Of a stretch of DNA of 64,000 nt, positions 45,474 through 54,235 are shown piece after piece. Origin of the DNA: Muribaculaceae bacterium Isolate-110 (HZI). GTDB taxonomy: Bacteria > Bacteroidota > Bacteroidia > Bacteroidales > Muribaculaceae. The notes beneath the pieces are model-generated. The model was not told where the DNA came from. It ran no database searches and was given only the letters and a program-made list of their open reading frames with translations. The position numbers and the translations under genes are program-made. The DNA is taken from the NCBI GenBank assembly GCA_003762875.1, contig RIBL01000006.1:62001-126000 (forward strand), given 5' to 3'. Position 1 is the first letter of the stretch, and each line of letters begins with the position of its first letter.

Positions 45474-46181
45474 ATGACTAAATTACGATTTTTACAGCTT
45501 GCCGTTGCATTGATGTGCGGGTTGTTTGCCGGACAGACTGTTGCAGCTCAGACGCGCCATGCGGCCAAGCCGGTTGTGTCGATACTCGGAGACTCCTATT
45601 CGACTTTCGAGGGTTATATTCCTGTGGGCAATGCCGTGTGGTATGACACGCGTCCCAATCCCAAAAAGACCGATGTCAGCGATGTGAAACACACCTGGTG
45701 GTGGCAGTTCATAAGCCGTGGGGGATATATACTCGGTGTCAATGACTCCTACAGCGGAGCTACTGTATCATACACGGGATATAACGGAGCCGACTATTCC
45801 GACCGTTCGTTCATCACGCGTCTGCCCCGTCTGGGCTCGCCCGACATTCTGTTGATATTCGGGGCCACCAACGACAGTTGGGCCGGGGTCACGGTGGGTG
45901 AGTATTCCTATGCCGAACCGCTGTCGGGGCCGCAGCTTTATGAGTTTCGTCCGGCTATGGCACGTCTGCTCTCGGAGGCTGTAAACCGTTATCCCGGCAC
46001 CGAGATATATTTTATAATCAACAGTGAACTGCGCGATGACATCACTCAGTCGATCCGCGAGGTGTGTGACCATTATTCAGTCAGATATATCCAGCTTCAT
46101 GATATAGATAAAATCTCGGGCCATCCGTCACGTGCCGGTATGACCGCTATCGCCGACCAACTGCTCGAGGCTATGCAATAA
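45474..46181 (+). CDS. Secreted SGNH/GDSL hydrolase
   Basis: The 235-residue protein has a signal peptide (cleavage near VAAQ) and an SGNH esterase fold. Block I GDSYSTFEG (nucleophile Ser near residue 39), block III FGATNDSWAG near residue 124 and a late HPSRAGM (catalytic His near residue 218) are all present. It should be a periplasmic or exported esterase, for example a carbohydrate deacetylase. It stands alone between the susC operon and gluQRS. Substrate unknown. Confidence 0.88.
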   Translation: MTKLRFLQLAVALMCGLFAGQTVAAQTRHAAKPVVSILGDSYSTFEGYIPVGNAVWYDTRPNPKKTDVSDVKHTWWWQFISRGGYILGVNDSYSGATVSYTGYNGADYSDRSFITRLPRLGSPDILLIFGATNDSWAGVTVGEYSYAEPLSGPQLYEFRPAMARLLSEAVNRYPGTEIYFIINSELRDDITQSIREVCDHYSVRYIQLHDIDKISGHPSRAGMTAIADQLLEAMQ

Positions 46182-46217
46182 CCTCCTGCACTGGGAGATA
46201 CCGGGGGGGAGATACGG

Positions 46218-46347
46218 GGGGAGATACAAAAGGACAAAAGTTTCAAAAGAAACAAAAGTTTTTTTATTATACAGGCAGCATAAATTTTCAGCCTAAAAAA
46301 ATAAAACTTTTGTTTCTTTTGAAACTTTTGTCCTTTTGTATCTCCCC
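46218..46347. repeat. Long CAAAAG-periodic hairpin, copy 3
   Basis: Two 45-nt arms (46218-46262 and 46303-46347) are exactly complementary around a 40-nt loop. The arm sequence is nearly the same as in the 5469 copy. It lies between the convergent SGNH hydrolase and gluQRS genes. Confidence 0.9.
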
Positions 46348-46356
46348 TCCGTATCG

Positions 46357-47322
46357 TTATAAGGTTTCTATGAGGTACTCAGGAGTCCGTGGCACTTTTG
46401 CCCAGTCGAATATGCCGATAAGCTCATGGGCCGTGCAGGGTGACGGCTCTGGTATAAGTCCGGCCATATGAGCCAGTTTGCCGATGATTTCGCGTGATGA
46501 AAAATGTCCGCGCAGATATTCCATGTTGAGCGACCGATCACGTTTAGACAGTCTCTGACCTTTGCTGTTGCATATCAGAGGGACGTGGGCATAAGCCGGC
46601 GCGGGCAGTCCAAGCAGACGGTAGAGATAAATCTGCTGGGCAGCTGAGAGCAGCAGGTCGCTTCCGCGCACCACTTCGTTGATTCCCATCAGCGCGTCGT
46701 CCACCACTACGGCAAGCTGGTAGGCCCACGCTCCGTCGGCACGCCTGAGTATGAAGTCGCCACACTCGTGTGATAGATTGACGCTCTGTGGGCCGTAGAC
46801 CCTGTCGGTATACATTATCTCTTGGTCGGGCACATAGAGTCGGGTGGAGTGTCTCACTCCGACGGGAGCCACGGTTATGCAGGGTATGTCGGCCGGGCGG
46901 CATCGTCCGCCATAGATCACGCGTCCGTCGCTCCGGTGAGGGGCTTGGGTGGTCATGATGTCGGCACGCGTGCAGGTGCAGGGGTAGGTGTAACCGGTCG
47001 CGTGAAGCCGATGGAGATACTCCTCGTAGATAGCTCCGCGCCGGCTCTGGCTGTAGGGGCCGTTTGGACCGATGTCGGCCGTACCTCCTTCGTCATAGTC
47101 GAGTCCGAGCCACTTGAGGTCATCCTCGATGAGCCGGGTATATTCGGCCTTGGAGCGTTGCGGGTCGAGGTCCTCGATGCGGAGCACCCACCGGCCTCCG
47201 CGCGAGCGCACTGACAGCCATGAGAGCAGGGCTGAATAAAGGTTGCCCAGATGCATGCGTCCGGTTGGCGACGGAGCGTAGCGTCCGACGGGGAGCTCTG
47301 ACAGTATTGCAGGCGGTTTCAT
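46357..47322 (-). CDS. gluQ: Glutamyl-Q tRNA(Asp) synthetase
   Basis: Start at 47322 gives 321 residues beginning MKPPAILSELPVGRYAPSPTGRMHLGN, which fits the family. An open frame reaches 47463 but would run across the rhaB promoter. The HIGH-like motif is PSPTGRMHLGN and the KMSKS-like motif is RLSKRD. A zinc site with CTC and a later Cys (GGRC) is present, and there is no anticodon-binding domain. It attaches glutamate to queuosine 34 of tRNA-Asp, linking it with tgt in this window. It is divergent from the rhamnose operon. Confidence 0.92.
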   Translation of the reverse strand: MKPPAILSELPVGRYAPSPTGRMHLGNLYSALLSWLSVRSRGGRWVLRIEDLDPQRSKAEYTRLIEDDLKWLGLDYDEGGTADIGPNGPYSQSRRGAIYEEYLHRLHATGYTYPCTCTRADIMTTQAPHRSDGRVIYGGRCRPADIPCITVAPVGVRHSTRLYVPDQEIMYTDRVYGPQSVNLSHECGDFILRRADGAWAYQLAVVVDDALMGINEVVRGSDLLLSAAQQIYLYRLLGLPAPAYAHVPLICNSKGQRLSKRDRSLNMEYLRGHFSSREIIGKLAHMAGLIPEPSPCTAHELIGIFDWAKVPRTPEYLIETL

Positions 47323-47342
47323 GTAACGGTAGAATTTTTTTA

Positions 47343-47350
47343 CAAAAATA
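47343..47350 (-). promoter_or_regulatory. -7 promoter box for gluQ
   Basis: The minus strand reads TATTTTTG, matching TAnnTTTG, about 20 bases before the chosen start at 47322, giving a very short leader. Confidence 0.4.
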
Positions 47351-47363
47351 CTGATATTTTTTG

Positions 47364-47371
47364 TAACTTTG
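47364..47371 (+). promoter_or_regulatory. -7 promoter box for the rhamnose operon
   Basis: The plus strand reads TAACTTTG, matching TAnnTTTG, 74 bases before rhaB. No regulator gene of the RhaR/AraC type is in the window. Confidence 0.55.
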
Positions 47372-47445
47372 CCACACCTTAAATATAACCATGAAAAGAG
47401 TCGTATTCTCCTCATCCGGCTCTGACACCTTATTTTAATATATCC

Positions 47446-48876
47446 ATGGATAAGACATATCATCTTGCTCTCGACCTTGGAGCCACTTCCGGCCGGTCGG
47501 TACTCGCATCCTATGACGGCTCACGCGTCGAGATGACCGAGCTCACACGTTTTCACTATCCCATGCTCCCGATGAGCGGACACCTCTTCTGGAATCTGCC
47601 GCTGATATATCAGGAAGTGCTCAATTCGCTCCGTGAGGCACGCATACGTCTCGAGGCTCAGGACGCGTCGCTCACGTCGGTAGGTATAGACACCTGGGGA
47701 TGTGACGTAGCCTATTTCTATGCCGACGGCACTCCGGCCGGGCTTCCCTACTGTTACCGCGACCCCCACACTACAGGTGCTGTCGATGATTATGCCTCAC
47801 GCATGGGCCGCGAGGAGCTGTATGAGCGCACCGGCATACAGTTTATGGACTTCAACACTCTCTTTCAGCTCGACACACTGCGCCGCACCGGTGCCGAAGT
47901 GCTCGATGCCGCCGACAAGATACTCTTCATGCCCGACGCGCTCGTGTATATGCTCACAGGACGCGCAGTCACCGAGTTTACCGTGGCCTCAACTTCCCAG
48001 ATGCTCAATCTCGCCACCGGCGACTTTGACCCCGTGCTGCTCCTCAGCCTCGGGCTGGAGCGCGACAAGTTTGGCCCTATGGTAAGCCCCGCCACCGTCA
48101 TCGGCACTCTCACTCCCGAGGTGATGCGCCATACGGGTCTCGGTGACGACGTTAAAGTCATAGCCGTCGCCGGTCATGACACCGCTTCGGCCGTCATAGG
48201 CATACCCACGGCCGACGATGCCTATGCCTATCTCAGTTGTGGCACATGGGCTCTGCTCGGAGTCGAGTCGGCCAAGTCAAATTCCGGGCCCAAGGCTCTG
48301 GAATACAATTTTACCAACGAAGGGGGCATCGACGGCACCACACGTCTGCTCAAAAACATCTGCGGACTGTGGATTTTCGAGCGAGTGCGCGAAGAGCTGG
48401 GTCTGCGCGACGCCGACATCTCCGCGCTTGCGGCTTCGTGTCACGACTCGCAGTGCGACACAATCATTAACTCCGACGACCCCTCGTTTGCCAATCCCGC
48501 CTCGATGGTCACAGCCATCAACGACTATTGCATAGCGCATAATCTCGAAGTGCCTGTCACTCCGGCCGACTATATCCGCGTCATCTATCGCAGCCTCGCG
48601 CGCCGCGTGGCTGTGGTGCTCGGATGGCTCAGGGAGCTCTCGCCCGCGGAGGTGACGCGCCTTCACGTCATAGGCGGCGGCTCGCGCAACTCGCACCTCA
48701 TGCAGATGCTGGCCGACGAGACTGCGCTCCCCGTGGTGGCCGGTCCCGCCGAATGTACTGCCCTCGGCAACATACTCGTGCAGCTACGCGGATGCGACTC
48801 ATCGCTATCACTTCCCGCAATGCGCGCCATAGCGTCCAACTCAACCGAAACAATCACTTATAATCCAAATAAATAA
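47446..48876 (+). CDS. rhaB: Rhamnulokinase
   Basis: The 476-residue protein is an FGGY-family sugar kinase. It shows the N-terminal phosphate motif LDLGATSGR, VGIDTWGCDVAYF near residue 78, and in the C-terminal half AGHDTASAVIGIP (near 243) and LHVIGGGSRN (near 405). Together with rhaA and rhaD downstream the identification as RhaB, which phosphorylates L-rhamnulose at C1, is strong. It is first in the operon, ending 9 bases before rhaA. Confidence 0.95.
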   Translation: MDKTYHLALDLGATSGRSVLASYDGSRVEMTELTRFHYPMLPMSGHLFWNLPLIYQEVLNSLREARIRLEAQDASLTSVGIDTWGCDVAYFYADGTPAGLPYCYRDPHTTGAVDDYASRMGREELYERTGIQFMDFNTLFQLDTLRRTGAEVLDAADKILFMPDALVYMLTGRAVTEFTVASTSQMLNLATGDFDPVLLLSLGLERDKFGPMVSPATVIGTLTPEVMRHTGLGDDVKVIAVAGHDTASAVIGIPTADDAYAYLSCGTWALLGVESAKSNSGPKALEYNFTNEGGIDGTTRLLKNICGLWIFERVREELGLRDADISALAASCHDSQCDTIINSDDPSFANPASMVTAINDYCIAHNLEVPVTPADYIRVIYRSLARRVAVVLGWLRELSPAEVTRLHVIGGGSRNSHLMQMLADETALPVVAGPAECTALGNILVQLRGCDSSLSLPAMRAIASNSTETITYNPNK

Positions 48877-48885
48877 TCTTTAACC

Positions 48886-50139
48886 ATGAAAGAAGAACTC
48901 ATCCGCAAGGCTTATGAGATAGCCCGTGAACGTTATGCAGCAGTAGGTGTCGACACCGACAAGGTGCTCGAACAGATGCAGGATTTCCACCTCAGCATGC
49001 ACTGCTGGCAGGCCGACGACGTAGCCGGCTTTGAAAATCAGGGCGGCTCGCTCACCGGCGGTATCCAGGTAAACGGCAACTATCCCGGCAAGGCCCGCAA
49101 TATCGACGAGCTCCGCGCCGACATCCTCTATGCCATGTCGCTTATCCCCGGCAAGCACCGTCTCAATCTCCATGAGATCTACGGCGACTTCGGCGGCAAG
49201 TTTGTTGACCGTGACCAGTGCTCGGTAGAGCATTTCCAGAGCTGGATCGACTGGGGTAAAGCCAACGATATCAAACTCGACTTCAACTCCACCTCATTCT
49301 CTCACCCCAAGAGCGGCGACCTCTCGCTCGCCAACCCCGACAAGGGCATCCGCGACTTCTGGATCGAGCACTCCAAGCGTTGCCGCGCCATCTCCCAGGC
49401 CATCGGCGAGGCTCAGCAGGACCCCTGTATCATGAACACCTGGGTGCATGACGGCAGCAAGGACATCACTGTCAACCGCTACATGTATCGCGAGCTTCTC
49501 AAAGACTCGCTCGACCAGATATTCGAGCACAAGTATGACTGGATGAAGGACTGCGTGGAGTCAAAAGTATTCGGTATCGGTCTCGAGAGCTACACCGTAG
49601 GCTCCAACGACTTCTACACCGCCTATGCGTCCAAGAATGACATGATGATCACTCTCGACACGGGTCACTTCCATCCCACCGAAAGCGTGGCTGACAAGGT
49701 GTCGGCGATGCTCCTCTTCGTGCCCGAACTGATGCTCCACGTGAGCCGCCCCATCCGCTGGGACTCTGACCACGTGACCATCATGGATGACCCCACCATG
49801 GATCTTTTCAGCGAGATTGTACGTGCTGGCGCACTCAACCGCGTGCACTATGGTCTCGACTACTTCGACGGCACACTCAACCGTATCGGTGCCTACGTAA
49901 TCGGCAGCCGTGCCGCCCAGAAGTGCATGCTCCGCGCTCTTCTCGAGCCTATCACCACACTCCGCGGCTATGAGCTCGCCGACAAGAAGTTCCAGCGTCT
50001 CGCTCTCCTCGAAGAGTGCAAGAATCTCCCCTGGAACGCTGTCTACGACATGTTCTGCCTCCGCAACAATGTCCCCGTAGGCGAGTCATTCATCCCCGCG
50101 GTGGAAAAATACGAAGCCGACGTAACTTCCAAGCGATAA
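48886..50139 (+). CDS. rhaA: L-rhamnose isomerase
   Basis: The 417-residue enzyme converts L-rhamnose to L-rhamnulose. The sequence (VLEQMQDFHLSMHCWQADDVAGFE at about residues 26-49 and NLHEIYGDFGGKFVDRDQCSVEHF near 95) is that of RhaA. Metal-binding acidic and His residues are visible in HETY-like segments such as GLDFNSTSFSHP and ITLDTGHFHPTES. Normally rhaT or rhaD would follow directly; here a foreign-looking four-helix-bundle gene comes next. Confidence 0.96.
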   Translation: MKEELIRKAYEIARERYAAVGVDTDKVLEQMQDFHLSMHCWQADDVAGFENQGGSLTGGIQVNGNYPGKARNIDELRADILYAMSLIPGKHRLNLHEIYGDFGGKFVDRDQCSVEHFQSWIDWGKANDIKLDFNSTSFSHPKSGDLSLANPDKGIRDFWIEHSKRCRAISQAIGEAQQDPCIMNTWVHDGSKDITVNRYMYRELLKDSLDQIFEHKYDWMKDCVESKVFGIGLESYTVGSNDFYTAYASKNDMMITLDTGHFHPTESVADKVSAMLLFVPELMLHVSRPIRWDSDHVTIMDDPTMDLFSEIVRAGALNRVHYGLDYFDGTLNRIGAYVIGSRAAQKCMLRALLEPITTLRGYELADKKFQRLALLEECKNLPWNAVYDMFCLRNNVPVGESFIPAVEKYEADVTSKR

Positions 50140-50150
50140 AATAAATTTTT

Positions 50151-50792
50151 AAGTATAGAGTATAAAGTATAGAGCCTTTAAATGAATCTTTTCAACTTCG
50201 ACAAAGACAATGACTATAAAGAAACATGGGAATATAAAGGATCGAAGGAGTTTTATGATAGACTCATGATTTATAATAGGTATTTCTTTGATCATAAGGC
50301 TCGAAGCTTGTTTGAAGAAGTCTATTTGTTGACCCGCAAATACCCAGAAGATGAGTTGTACAATTTGATGGTGCAAGTGTGTCGAGGAATTGAATTTATG
50401 CCATTGAAAATGAATGATGGGCTTAGACGGCATTTCTTGGAGGTTGCATATGTCTCAGTTTTGGTCGTTTCGGAGGTTTATGAATTGACTCTCAGTTTTC
50501 CAATAGATGATAAATATGCTTTGACAGACCAGTTGCGTAAAGCAGTTGTCTTGGTGACTTCTAATATTGTAGAAGTGGTCATAAGATCTAGTGAAGAAAA
50601 ACTTCATTCTTATCATATTGCATATGATCATTTATCCGAAATCCGCTCTTTGCTTACTTTAGCATGTGAATTAGATATAATAAGCAATGAAAAACTCGGA
50701 GATATATGTCAACATATTGAGACCGTAGCCCGAGTCATGAATGACTATCGGAAATCATTGTAAAAATCTCTATACTTTATACTCTATAACTT
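50151..50792. repeat. Inverted repeats bracketing the four-helix-bundle gene
   Basis: A 24-base arm at 50151-50174 (after rhaA) is complementary to 50768-50792 (before rhaT), with one extra base in the right arm. Each arm also contains a short internal repeat (AGTATAGAG twice). They lie 8 bases before the ATG and 4 bases after the stop of the enclosed gene, so the pair marks out a self-contained 642-base cassette. In RNA they would pair and place the gene in a loop. Confidence 0.85.
50182..50763 (+). CDS. Four-helix-bundle (S23/IVP-like) protein inside the rhamnose operon
   Basis: The 193-residue protein is all-helical. Residues about 85-190 match the four-helix-bundle family related to 23S rRNA intervening-sequence proteins and bAvd (VSEVYELTLSFPIDDKYALTDQLRKAVVLVTSNIVE, then LSEIRSLLTLACEL). 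Residues about 35-80 look like a partial repeat of the same unit (EEVYLLTRKYPEDELYNLMVQVCRGIEFMP). The canonical NIAEG reads NIVEV. Composition is much more AT-rich than rhaA and rhaT. It has no known role in rhamnose use, and complementary repeats bracket it. Function unknown. Confidence 0.75.
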   Translation: MNLFNFDKDNDYKETWEYKGSKEFYDRLMIYNRYFFDHKARSLFEEVYLLTRKYPEDELYNLMVQVCRGIEFMPLKMNDGLRRHFLEVAYVSVLVVSEVYELTLSFPIDDKYALTDQLRKAVVLVTSNIVEVVIRSSEEKLHSYHIAYDHLSEIRSLLTLACELDIISNEKLGDICQHIETVARVMNDYRKSL

Positions 50793-50813
50793 AAAGAAAT
50801 ACCAACAAAAGTT

Positions 50814-51842
50814 ATGATTTTCATTGGACTTCTCATAATTGCCGTCGGAGCCTTCTGCCAGTCGAGCTGCTATGTGCCCATCAACAGGATCAAATCCTGG
50901 AGCTGGGAAAGCTACTGGCTCGTGCAAGGCATCTTCGCATGGCTTCTGTTCCCGTTTCTGGGAGCACTTCTCGCCGTTCCACAGGGGCATAGCCTCTGCG
51001 AACTCTTCACCGCCGACAACTCATTCCGCATCTGGATGACCATCCTCTTCGGAGCCCTCTGGGGCGTTGGCGGTCTCACCTTCGGCCTCTCCATGCGCTA
51101 TCTCGGCGTAGCCCTCGGCCAGAGCATAGCCCTCGGCACCTGTGCCGGACTCGGCACCGTGCTCGGCCCCGTGATGCTCAACATCTTCTTCCCCGAAGGC
51201 CACTACCTTGCCCAGCTCACCGCTGCCGTGCTCATCGGAGTAGTCGTGACCCTCATAGGCATCGGCATCATCGGTGTTGCCGGAAGCATGAAATCGCGCA
51301 CAATGTCGGAAGAGCAGAAGCGCGAAGCCGTCAAGGACTTCAACTTCCCCAAAGGCATAGCCATAGCCTTGCTGGCAGGCGTCATGAGCGGATGTTTCAA
51401 CGTCGGACTCGAGTTTGGCGGCAACATCTCCTTCAGTGAGTCCAACCCCATGTATGCCACCCTCCCCGCCACATTTCTCGTGACACTCGGCGGCTTCATC
51501 ACCAACGCCGTCTACTGTCTCTATCAGAACTCGCGCAACCACACCTTCGGCGACTATGGCCGCACCTCGCTCTATGCCAACAATCTTCTCTACTGCGCTC
51601 TGGCCGGAGCCCTGTGGTACAGCCAGTTTTTCGGACTCTCGCTCGGCAAAGGCTTCCTCACCGACTCGCCCACACTGCTGGCCTTCTCGTGGTGCATACT
51701 CATGGCACTCAACGTGGTCTTCTCCAACGTGTGGGGAATTATCCTCAAAGAATGGAAAGGCTGCCCGCGCTCGACAATGGCGGTGCTGACAGCCGGCATC
51801 ATCGTGTTGATAATCTCCTCATTCCTACCACAGCTTATATAA
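50814..51842 (+). CDS. rhaT: L-rhamnose/proton symporter
   Basis: The 342-residue membrane protein has about ten helices and the RhaT sequence pattern: an N-terminal FIGLLIIAVGAFCQSSCYVPINRIKSWSWESYWLVQGIFAW, GLTFGLSMRYLGVALGQSIALG near residue 87, and a C-terminal MAVLTAGIIVLIISSF. It imports L-rhamnose across the inner membrane with protons. It follows the four-helix-bundle cassette at 50 bases and precedes rhaD by 35. Confidence 0.94.
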   Translation: MIFIGLLIIAVGAFCQSSCYVPINRIKSWSWESYWLVQGIFAWLLFPFLGALLAVPQGHSLCELFTADNSFRIWMTILFGALWGVGGLTFGLSMRYLGVALGQSIALGTCAGLGTVLGPVMLNIFFPEGHYLAQLTAAVLIGVVVTLIGIGIIGVAGSMKSRTMSEEQKREAVKDFNFPKGIAIALLAGVMSGCFNVGLEFGGNISFSESNPMYATLPATFLVTLGGFITNAVYCLYQNSRNHTFGDYGRTSLYANNLLYCALAGALWYSQFFGLSLGKGFLTDSPTLLAFSWCILMALNVVFSNVWGIILKEWKGCPRSTMAVLTAGIIVLIISSFLPQLI

Positions 51843-51877
51843 GCCAATCAATAATTAATAATTACTAATTAAAAAAG

Positions 51878-52684
51878 ATGTCTATACTTGATAATCGTCC
51901 TGCCCTGGCCCGCGAGGTAGAGCAGGTGGCTGAAGTGGCCGGCTATCTCTGGCAGAAAGGGTGGGCCGAACGCAACGGCGGCAACATTACCGTCAACATT
52001 ACCGGACATGTCGATGACGCTATACGCGCCCTCCCTGCCATCAGCGAACCCAAAGCCATCGGAGCTACACTTACCAACCTCAAGGGCTGCTACTTCTACT
52101 GCAAAGGCACCAACAAACGCATGCGCGACCTCGCACGCCGGCCTATGGAGAACGGCTCGGTGATACGCATCCTCGACGACTGCGCGCATTATGAAATCAT
52201 TGCCGATCTCCCCGTAATGCCGACCTCGGAGCTCCCCTCTCACCTGGCCGTACACAACTATCTCATCGGCAAGGGTTCCAACTACAAGGCATCGCTCCAT
52301 ACTCATCCCATCGAGCTCGTGGCAATGTCGCACTGCAAGAAATATCTCGAGAAGGATGTGGCCACACGTCTGCTCTGGAGCATGATACCCGAGACCAAGG
52401 CTTTCTGCCCCCGCGGACTCGGCATCATCCCTTATCAGCTCCCCGGCTCCAACATCCTCGCTGAGTCGACCATCAGTGAGCTCGGCGATTATGACGTCAC
52501 TCTTTGGGAGAAACATGGCGTCTTTGCTGTCGATACAGACATCATGCAGGCTTTCGACCAGGTAGATGTCCTCAACAAATCGGCCCAGATATACATCTCG
52601 GCCAAAAATATGGGCTTCGAACCAGACGGCATGTCGGACGACCAGATGCGCGAAATGACCGTCGCTTTCAACCTTCCCAAATAA
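51878..52684 (+). CDS. rhaD: Rhamnulose-1-phosphate aldolase
   Basis: The 268-residue protein is a class II, zinc-dependent aldolase. GWAERNGGNITVNITG near residue 30 and the zinc-binding His pair in LHTHPIEL (near residues 141-143) are present, with a third His expected in LWEKHGVFAV (near 212). It cleaves L-rhamnulose 1-phosphate to DHAP and L-lactaldehyde. It ends the operon; a gene for lactaldehyde reductase or dehydrogenase is not in the window. Confidence 0.95.
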   Translation: MSILDNRPALAREVEQVAEVAGYLWQKGWAERNGGNITVNITGHVDDAIRALPAISEPKAIGATLTNLKGCYFYCKGTNKRMRDLARRPMENGSVIRILDDCAHYEIIADLPVMPTSELPSHLAVHNYLIGKGSNYKASLHTHPIELVAMSHCKKYLEKDVATRLLWSMIPETKAFCPRGLGIIPYQLPGSNILAESTISELGDYDVTLWEKHGVFAVDTDIMQAFDQVDVLNKSAQIYISAKNMGFEPDGMSDDQMREMTVAFNLPK

Positions 52685-52726
52685 GAGTTTAAAGCCGAAA
52701 AGGTTAAAGTTTAGCTCTGAAAATCA

Positions 52727-52766
52727 AATCAGGCGTTGCGGATATCAGATTCCGCAACGCCTGATT
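52727..52766. terminator. Terminator of the rhamnose operon
   Basis: Sixteen-bp perfect arms (52727-52742 and 52751-52766) with an 8-nt loop, 43 bases past rhaD. It separates rhaD from the convergent TlpA-like gene. Confidence 0.85.
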
Positions 52767-52809
52767 GCTTATGCATATAGCTCGGTATGAAAGTATTAAG
52801 TTGTCAATG

Positions 52810-54222
52810 TCACTTTTTGCCGATAAGAGATGTCAGCAAGTCGAAAATCTCCGGGTCGGATGGGCGTGGAGCATAGGTAGAGATGAATTTTCCGTCAGGA
52901 CCTATGATGACAAACCGTGGTATGCCGTTGATGTTGAGGGTTTTTGATAGTTTCTCATTCTGGTCGGCCGACAGTCGGTATTGCGGCCAGCCGGGTCGGT
53001 CTTCAGCCAGTTTGTCAAGCCAGGCAGCCTCGTTCTCGTCAAGAGAGATACTTATGAGTTCGATGCTGGCGTTATCTTTCAGACGATTATATAATTTCTC
53101 CATATAAGGAATCTCACCGCAGCATGGTCCGCACCATGTAGCCCAGAAGTCGATATATAGTATCTTGCCATACATTTGTGATAAATTCTCACTCTCCCCG
53201 TCAGGAGTCAGAAGCGTCGGGTCATATGGCAGACTGTCACCATCCGAGAGCACTTTTGTCAGTCGGGCTATGCGCTTGTTGGTTTTCTCGACAATGTCGG
53301 GAAAGTCGGATGCATATTTGGCATAAGCCTCGTTAAACTTCGTCATTTCCTCCTTGGGCATGCCTATAATTGACAGGAAAGACTCAGAGACGGCATTGAG
53401 AGCTGTGCGGCGGTTGTGCGGATCGGTCATGACGCTGTCGATAAGATGCATTGATGCTATAAAATATTGAACATTACCGATGTTGCCGTCAGCAGGTATA
53501 TGGTCATTGAGCCAGATGTCATACAGTTGGGTGCGCACGTCGATTTCATCGTCGGGATTGATCGAGCCGACGATTCTGCGATATTCAGCAATGGTGTCAC
53601 AGTCGGTCTGCGTGACGTTGGCATATATTCTTATCACGAGTGTCTTGATAGCGTCGACATGACGGGTGAGATAGCGTGAATAGTATTCACGGTCATGACG
53701 GTCTTCAATCTCCCCGAGCAGTTGTGCATAGCTGTCGCGTTCGCTATCGATGCCTTTGAGAGATTCGGCAAGCGGTGGTATTGAGTCAAGGCCCGGTGGG
53801 AAATAACTTCTGACATCAAATCCGTTGAGCATGCGTGTGAGCACTCGGCTTATGGCTGCATTTTTGCCGGAATAGCTGACAGTCGGATTTCCGTCTGAAC
53901 CGATGGCTATATCAGCGGTAAGCATTTCGCCTTTTTCAAGATGTGCGCCATATTTCCGGTCACCAATTGTCACGGTCGCGTCAAACGATTTTATTCCTTC
54001 GGGAAACTCCACGTCCAATATCGGACGGTCAGAGGAGTCGGCCGGAAGTTTGATTACATTCTGGTCGTTGGGGTCGTTGTAGGGGGAGTATGAGACATAT
54101 ATGTCATCTGTGGCCGCTCCATCGGTGTTGAATGTCATCGCAGGCACTGTCGACCTTGAGTCATGACACGCGCTTATGGCTGACATAATCAGTAGGCCCG
54201 ACAGTAGTTTCAAATGTTTCAT
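52810..54222 (-). CDS. TlpA/ResA-like thioredoxin lipoprotein
   Basis: The 470-residue protein has a lipoprotein signal (ISAC, Cys19). An N-terminal beta-rich part (25-130) and a helical middle lead to a TlpA-like thioredoxin domain at about 335-470 with FWATWCGPCCGEIPYMEKL; the redox motif is CGPC near residue 362, with cis-Pro in NGIPRFVII. It probably reduces disulfides at the cell envelope. It closes the FecR-susC-susD cluster, 13 bases after the susD stop. Such thioredoxins often accompany SusC/D systems whose substrate is not a plain glycan. Confidence 0.85.
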   Translation of the reverse strand: MKHLKLLSGLLIMSAISACHDSRSTVPAMTFNTDGAATDDIYVSYSPYNDPNDQNVIKLPADSSDRPILDVEFPEGIKSFDATVTIGDRKYGAHLEKGEMLTADIAIGSDGNPTVSYSGKNAAISRVLTRMLNGFDVRSYFPPGLDSIPPLAESLKGIDSERDSYAQLLGEIEDRHDREYYSRYLTRHVDAIKTLVIRIYANVTQTDCDTIAEYRRIVGSINPDDEIDVRTQLYDIWLNDHIPADGNIGNVQYFIASMHLIDSVMTDPHNRRTALNAVSESFLSIIGMPKEEMTKFNEAYAKYASDFPDIVEKTNKRIARLTKVLSDGDSLPYDPTLLTPDGESENLSQMYGKILYIDFWATWCGPCCGEIPYMEKLYNRLKDNASIELISISLDENEAAWLDKLAEDRPGWPQYRLSADQNEKLSKTLNINGIPRFVIIGPDGKFISTYAPRPSDPEIFDLLTSLIGKK

Positions 54223-54235
54223 GACCTTACAGGGG

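Noticed and set aside
50182-50763. Treating the four-helix-bundle gene as part of a diversity-generating retroelement
   Set aside because: No reverse transcriptase, template repeat or variable repeat is nearby.
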